The translations under genes and the position numbers were made by a program. 64,000 nt of DNA from Bradyrhizobium liaoningense (GTDB lineage Bacteria; Pseudomonadota; Alphaproteobacteria; Rhizobiales; Xanthobacteraceae), in NCBI RefSeq assembly GCF_018130825.1, contig NZ_JAFCJS010000001.1, positions 248,001-312,000 on the forward strand, in the 5' to 3' direction. Under the pieces are notes generated by a model. That model did not search any database, was not told where the DNA came from, and saw only the letters and a program-made list of their open reading frames with translations. Positions within the stretch are counted from its first letter, which is position 1; each line of letters starts with the position of its first letter. Below are positions 61,179-64,000 of the stretch, piece after piece.

Positions 61179-61263
61179 CTCTCCTACATCATCAGCCACG
61201 ACGTCGGCGTCGTCGAGCACATGAGCGACCGCGTCGCCGTGATGTATCTCGGCCGCATCGTCG
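61179..61263 (+). pseudogene. remnant of a peptide ABC ATPase gene (dppF-like)
   Basis: An 85-bp piece matches 55201-55288 of the DppF-like gene with three substitutions and one in-frame 3-bp deletion. It encodes the H-loop region SYIISHDVGVVEHMSDRVAV and YLGRIV, then the similarity stops abruptly. There are no Walker A, signature or Walker B segments. It lies 20 bp after the aminotransferase stop. Confidence 0.85.
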
Positions 61264-61264
61264 G

Positions 61265-61468
61265 TCACAATCCGCCGCTCAGGATTTCGAGAAACGCGAG
61301 AGGCGATGCCGCCAGCACCGCTCCTGCGCAAAACCCGACGGTCCCAAGTGCGATGGCACCCAACGACTCGTGATGGGTCCAACCGTAGACGCCGCCGATG
61401 GCCGTACAGATGCCAATGATCGAAACAGACCATGCGATCTGCGCAGCAACTTTAACCGTTCTAATCAT
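61265..61468 (-). CDS. small two-span membrane protein
   Basis: A 67-aa protein with two membrane segments (about residues 7-28 and 36-58) joined by a short loop with two His (YGWTHHESLG). No family recognised. TAGGAGCCA directly precedes the ATG, a good ribosome binding site. Its stop abuts the dppF remnant, so an insertion or deletion event took place at its 3' end and the C-terminus could be altered. Confidence 0.65.
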   Translation of the reverse strand: MIRTVKVAAQIAWSVSIIGICTAIGGVYGWTHHESLGAIALGTVGFCAGAVLAASPLAFLEILSGGL

Positions 61469-61577
61469 TGGCTCCTAACTTATCGCAGTTTGGCCCTGAA
61501 AGTACGCGCTTGCGATCGCCTATTGCCTCGTTGGCTTGCGATGTACAGGTAGTGAGGCATCGGGTTGGACGGAAGCC

Positions 61578-61802
61578 ATGGTACGTAACGTGAGCAATAT
61601 CCCGACCGGACGGACTTATGTTGGGTTCGTGTTAGTTTGGACGACCGCGCCGTTTTTGGTCGCCGCGTTTTGCATTGCGGCGATTAGAGATGGCCATTGG
61701 GTTGCCGGCGTGCTTCTCGTCCTGCTGACCGCTTACTGCTTTGTCCGGCACAGCATGTGGATTGGCAAACGCGCGGGGCGGGGGCTTGTTCGCAGGCATT
61801 GA
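61578..61802 (+). CDS. small two-span membrane protein
   Basis: A 74-aa protein with two hydrophobic segments (about residues 15-36 and 41-58) and a basic C-terminal tail (IGKRAGRGLVRRH). Start at 61578 (ATG); an upstream in-frame start would add 14 uncharacteristic residues. No family recognised. It is divergent from the preceding small membrane protein gene and stands before a structured repeat. Confidence 0.55.
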   Translation: MVRNVSNIPTGRTYVGFVLVWTTAPFLVAAFCIAAIRDGHWVAGVLLVLLTAYCFVRHSMWIGKRAGRGLVRRH

Positions 61803-61850
61803 GGTGTTAGCGAGGTGTGGAAATCGCTGCCGCGCGCCTCGCTCTATCTC

Positions 61851-62012
61851 CGTCACCCTGAGGTGGCCGCTCCTTCAGCGGCCCTCGAAGGGCGACGGCC
61901 CGGCTGGCACCTCGGCCGTTCATCCTTCGAGGCTCCACATGCAATGCGCTTGCATCGCATGCCTCGCACCTCCAGCGACAACGGCTTCGCCGTTGCGCGG
62001 GGACGACGCGGC
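61851..62012. repeat. multi-hairpin dispersed repeat
   Basis: About 160 bp with several perfect stems: GGCCGCT/AGCGGCC around a 5-nt loop (61865-61883), CCTCGAAGG (61883-61891) pairing with CCTTCGAGG (61924-61932), and CAACGG/CCGTTG around CTTCG (61979-61995). Phrases such as 'ccctgaggtggcc' and 'tcatccttcgaggc' are, as I recall, part of a widespread Bradyrhizobium intergenic repeat. Confidence 0.65.
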
Positions 62013-62052
62013 ATCGCTCGCAGTCAACGTCGACGATCAGCGCCGCCAGCTC

Positions 62053-62310
62053 TTACGGCACGTTTCTGATCACCTTCGCCCCTACATAGGGACCTGAGAC
62101 AGCGATATTCTGTTCCGGGCGTTGACCCAAATTCTGCGGATTGTTGGGACGGGAATAATTGCCTGTCTGCAATCCCTGGGGCTGGACCTGATTGGGCTGC
62201 CTTGGCGTGTTGGGGGTGGGTAATGTGCGAACCGTGACGCCGTTCCCACCGGTGGGCACCTGTACATTCTGTGCGTAGGCACTGGTAGCAATCAGAAGAC
62301 AGCCAAGCAA
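62053..62310 (-). CDS. small secreted Pro/Gln/Asn-rich protein, N-terminally truncated-looking
   Basis: An 85-aa protein ending in GPYVGAKVIRNVP. It begins with the hydrophobic core and AQ cleavage site of a signal peptide (LGCLLIATSAYAQ), but lacks the basic n-region. The only start in frame is TTG, four codons after the stop of the upstream outer-membrane protein gene in the same frame. The mature part (NTPRQPNQVQPQGLQTGNYSRPNNPQNLGQRPEQN, in pieces) is repetitive and probably disordered. It looks like a gene whose 5' end was lost when it was joined to the upstream gene. Function unknown. Confidence 0.5.
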   Translation of the reverse strand: MLGCLLIATSAYAQNVQVPTGGNGVTVRTLPTPNTPRQPNQVQPQGLQTGNYSRPNNPQNLGQRPEQNIAVSGPYVGAKVIRNVP

Positions 62311-62319
62311 AAGAGGTGC

Positions 62320-63414
62320 TCAATTCCACGTGTAGCGGAGGCCGGCTTGGAATCCCGTCGTCTGGGTCGCGTTGTAGGTCGCTATCGGCTTGCTGGGGCC
62401 ACTGGCCTGCCCGGTCGCGTGCACCTCGAGGTACGACGAAAAATTTGCGCTCCAGACAACGTTGATCTTTCCAGATCCGCGATAGCCAATTGCGCTCGAG
62501 GGGAAGATCGGCCCGACGACTCCCAGCGCGCTCGAGTCCGTAATCTGATAGGCGAACAGGGCGACGGCCGGCTGAACCGTATAGGTCATCCATTTCATTT
62601 CCGTGCCCAACCGCGCGCCAGCGTGCACTTCCGTGGTGTCCGAGAGCTTCGTTCCGAAATTGGCCGTGTAGCCTTCGGAATAGGTCATGCCAATTCCGGG
62701 TTCGATGAATACGGAATACGGGAAATCGAAACGGTATTGCACGTTTCCGGTGAAGCCGACCGAACTGCCCTTGATGACGGTTGGGACGAATACGGGACCT
62801 GACAGAGCGCTTCTCGTCCACCCGACAAAGCTGGTGAGGTCGAGGGAGAAGCCGCCGTTGAGATAGGCAAGCGTGGCGGAGGTCGAAGGGACGGAGGTGT
62901 CGACGTTCAACAGGCCGCCTTGGTGGGACCAGGCCTCGCCTCCCGTCCCCATGAAGGTCAAGGCGTCGTTCACGGTGAAGACCCCGATCTTCGTAACGTC
63001 GAATGCCCCTGTGACCGACGCCGTGTCGGTGATGATACCGGCGGTCATGGAGCGCTCCCCGCTGCCGATCAGATTGGCACCATAAAGCCAGTCCGAAGCG
63101 ATGGCAGGTGTGCCTGCCGGGGCTTTCGCGTAGGCAAGAGCACCGAAGCGATCGTCAAAACCGGTGGCTGCAAACGGATCTCGAGTGTCGAAATCCGATC
63201 CGCCTGCGCTGAAGGCGAGCCTAGTGGGAGACGAAACTGGCCGGCGTCCACGGATCTGGTCACGAAGGTTCTGCAGGATGTTCTGCACCGCGTTGTTGTT
63301 GATCTGCTGATAGAGGCTGATGCCGCCGGACTGGGCAGCGGCAGGTTGTGCCAGGATCAGGAGGAAAGCAGCCGTAGCTGCCGCCGAGGTGCTTGAAAAT
63401 CCTCGAAATCTCAT
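62320..63414 (-). CDS. outer-membrane beta-barrel protein (autotransporter-like barrel)
   Basis: A 364-aa protein with a signal peptide (residues 1-28, ending AAAQ) and a C-terminal half of alternating hydrophobic strands: VQYRFDFPYSVFIEPGIGMTYSEGY, VHAGARLGTEMKWM and a last strand GFQAGLRYTWN. This fits the autotransporter/outer-membrane barrel superfamily. The N-terminal 90 residues (NNNAVQNILQNLRDQIRGRRP) are a short passenger or linker. The start at 63414 follows GGCGGAAACGAG. I cannot assign a ligand or function. Confidence 0.75.
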   Translation of the reverse strand: MRFRGFSSTSAAATAAFLLILAQPAAAQSGGISLYQQINNNAVQNILQNLRDQIRGRRPVSSPTRLAFSAGGSDFDTRDPFAATGFDDRFGALAYAKAPAGTPAIASDWLYGANLIGSGERSMTAGIITDTASVTGAFDVTKIGVFTVNDALTFMGTGGEAWSHQGGLLNVDTSVPSTSATLAYLNGGFSLDLTSFVGWTRSALSGPVFVPTVIKGSSVGFTGNVQYRFDFPYSVFIEPGIGMTYSEGYTANFGTKLSDTTEVHAGARLGTEMKWMTYTVQPAVALFAYQITDSSALGVVGPIFPSSAIGYRGSGKINVVWSANFSSYLEVHATGQASGPSKPIATYNATQTTGFQAGLRYTWN

Positions 63415-63815
63415 CTCGTTTCCGCCTTCGAATCTCTCGCCGAGAATAGCCAAACAGCGGATGTGGCCGCTAGTGCGGTGCCGACACGATCGCAGCCAGC
63501 AGTTGCAAGGGCGAACGCCGGCTGCGGAGAAGCGAGAAGGCTCGGACCGGGCATGGCAGAGTCAGCTTCTGGCTGGATTTTCCCAATTCGCTTCGTGGCG
63601 GGCGGGACGCGCCCGAGCGTCGCGTTCGAGTTGCGGATTGAGGGGGTAGAGCAGGCGAGCAGCGGCAGCATGACATCCTGCTCCTGTTTTGCCCGACGAG
63701 TCAAATCTCGGTGCGATCGCACTTCATGCATTTGCACGTTTGGTAAGCCGCTGAACTTCCTCACGGGTTCTACTGTGCATGGGGTTGTTTTCGCACTTAT
63801 TGTTTTGGCGGCCGT
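63415..63815. other. 401-bp gap, probably a dispersed non-coding repeat
   Basis: The frames present (63463-63852 plus, 63411-63764 minus) have low-complexity, Cys/Ser/Arg-rich translations and no ribosome binding site. The part 63671-63805 contains phrases ('gctcctgttttgcccgacgagtcaaatctc', split here, and 'gcatggggttgttttcgc') that I associate with a repeated intergenic segment of Bradyrhizobium genomes. No gene is called. Confidence 0.45.
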
Positions 63816-64000
63816 CTACTCCGCCGCTTTTTCCCTCAAGCGCTGGGCGTAGACGTTGATGATCAGCGCCGCCAGCAGGATCAGGCCGCGGATCAGGATC
63901 TTCAGGAAGCTGTCGATGTTGACGTGGTCGAGTCCGTTATTCAGGACACCGAGAACGAAGAGCCCGACGATGGTGTTGCCGATGCCGCCGCGGCCGCCGA
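63816..64000 (-). CDS. sugar ABC transporter permease (RbsC/XylH-like), 3' end only
   Basis: The last 60 codons of a gene whose start lies beyond the window. The visible C-terminus, GGIGNTIVGLFVLGVLNNGLDHVNIDSF followed by LKILIRGLILLAALIINVYAQ, matches the end of ribose/xylose-type permeases: the G-rich loop after TM8, the final two membrane segments and a short basic tail. The stop is TAG at 63816-63818. Which sugar it carries cannot be told from this piece. Confidence 0.85.
   Translation of the reverse strand, partial: GGRGGIGNTIVGLFVLGVLNNGLDHVNIDSFLKILIRGLILLAALIINVYAQRLREKAAE

Noticed and set aside
63463..63852. 129-codon frame near the right edge
   Set aside because: Its 3' part is antisense to the sugar permease gene, and the rest looks like a non-coding repeat.

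Overview
The window reads as chromosomal DNA of a high-GC alphaproteobacterium, most likely Bradyrhizobium or a close relative (Nitrobacteraceae). This rests on the nuoA-N order running on into birA, an RNase J gene, methylmalonyl-CoA epimerase and a DUF1467 gene, on the short dispersed inverted repeats between genes, and on protein wording typical of the family. No database search was run. Coding density is high. I see no CRISPR array, insertion sequence or prophage.

Layout. 1-4.65 kb: the 5' part of a secreted caspase-fold protein (minus strand), a membrane acyltransferase fused to an SGNH domain, a SAM methyltransferase and a small hypothetical protein. 4.67-20.4 kb: a heavy-metal resistance region. 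It holds a CzcCBA-type RND pump with a histidine-rich CDF exporter, a CusAB-type RND pump without its own outer-membrane channel, a FixH-like protein, a DUF411 metal-binding protein, small secreted Cys/His proteins, an ECF sigma factor with an NrsF-type anti-sigma factor, and a second CDF-like transporter with a cysteine-rich N-terminus. Two matches to the Caulobacter SigF promoter motif lie here, one before the sigma factor and one before a small secreted protein gene. 20.4-28.6 kb: pepT, an HU-like protein, tRNA-Asp(GTC), a small membrane protein, a Rieske oxygenase plus MFS transporter divergent from a MarR regulator, and a TonB-dependent siderophore receptor.

29.3-48.45 kb: the 14-gene complex I operon (nuoA-N), tightly packed, mostly with overlapping or nearly touching genes. 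Two extra genes sit inside it: an FkbM-type methyltransferase coupled to nuoD, and a small membrane protein between nuoE and nuoF. NuoL carries a histidine-rich tandem repeat. The unit continues into birA, rnj, mce, DUF1467 and a hypothetical gene.

48.5-64 kb: accessory metabolism. It holds a dispersed repeat, mtnK, a complete five-gene peptide ABC importer, a DinB-family protein, a NitT/TauT-type ABC importer divergent from a LysR regulator with a clear dyad between them, a class V aminotransferase, a short duplicated remnant of the peptide importer's second ATPase gene, small membrane proteins, structured repeats, an outer-membrane protein, and the 3' end of a sugar ABC permease gene.

The most promising leads are the SigF/NrsF promoters in the metal region, the methyltransferase embedded in the complex I operon, and the metal-ligand-rich loop in NuoL.
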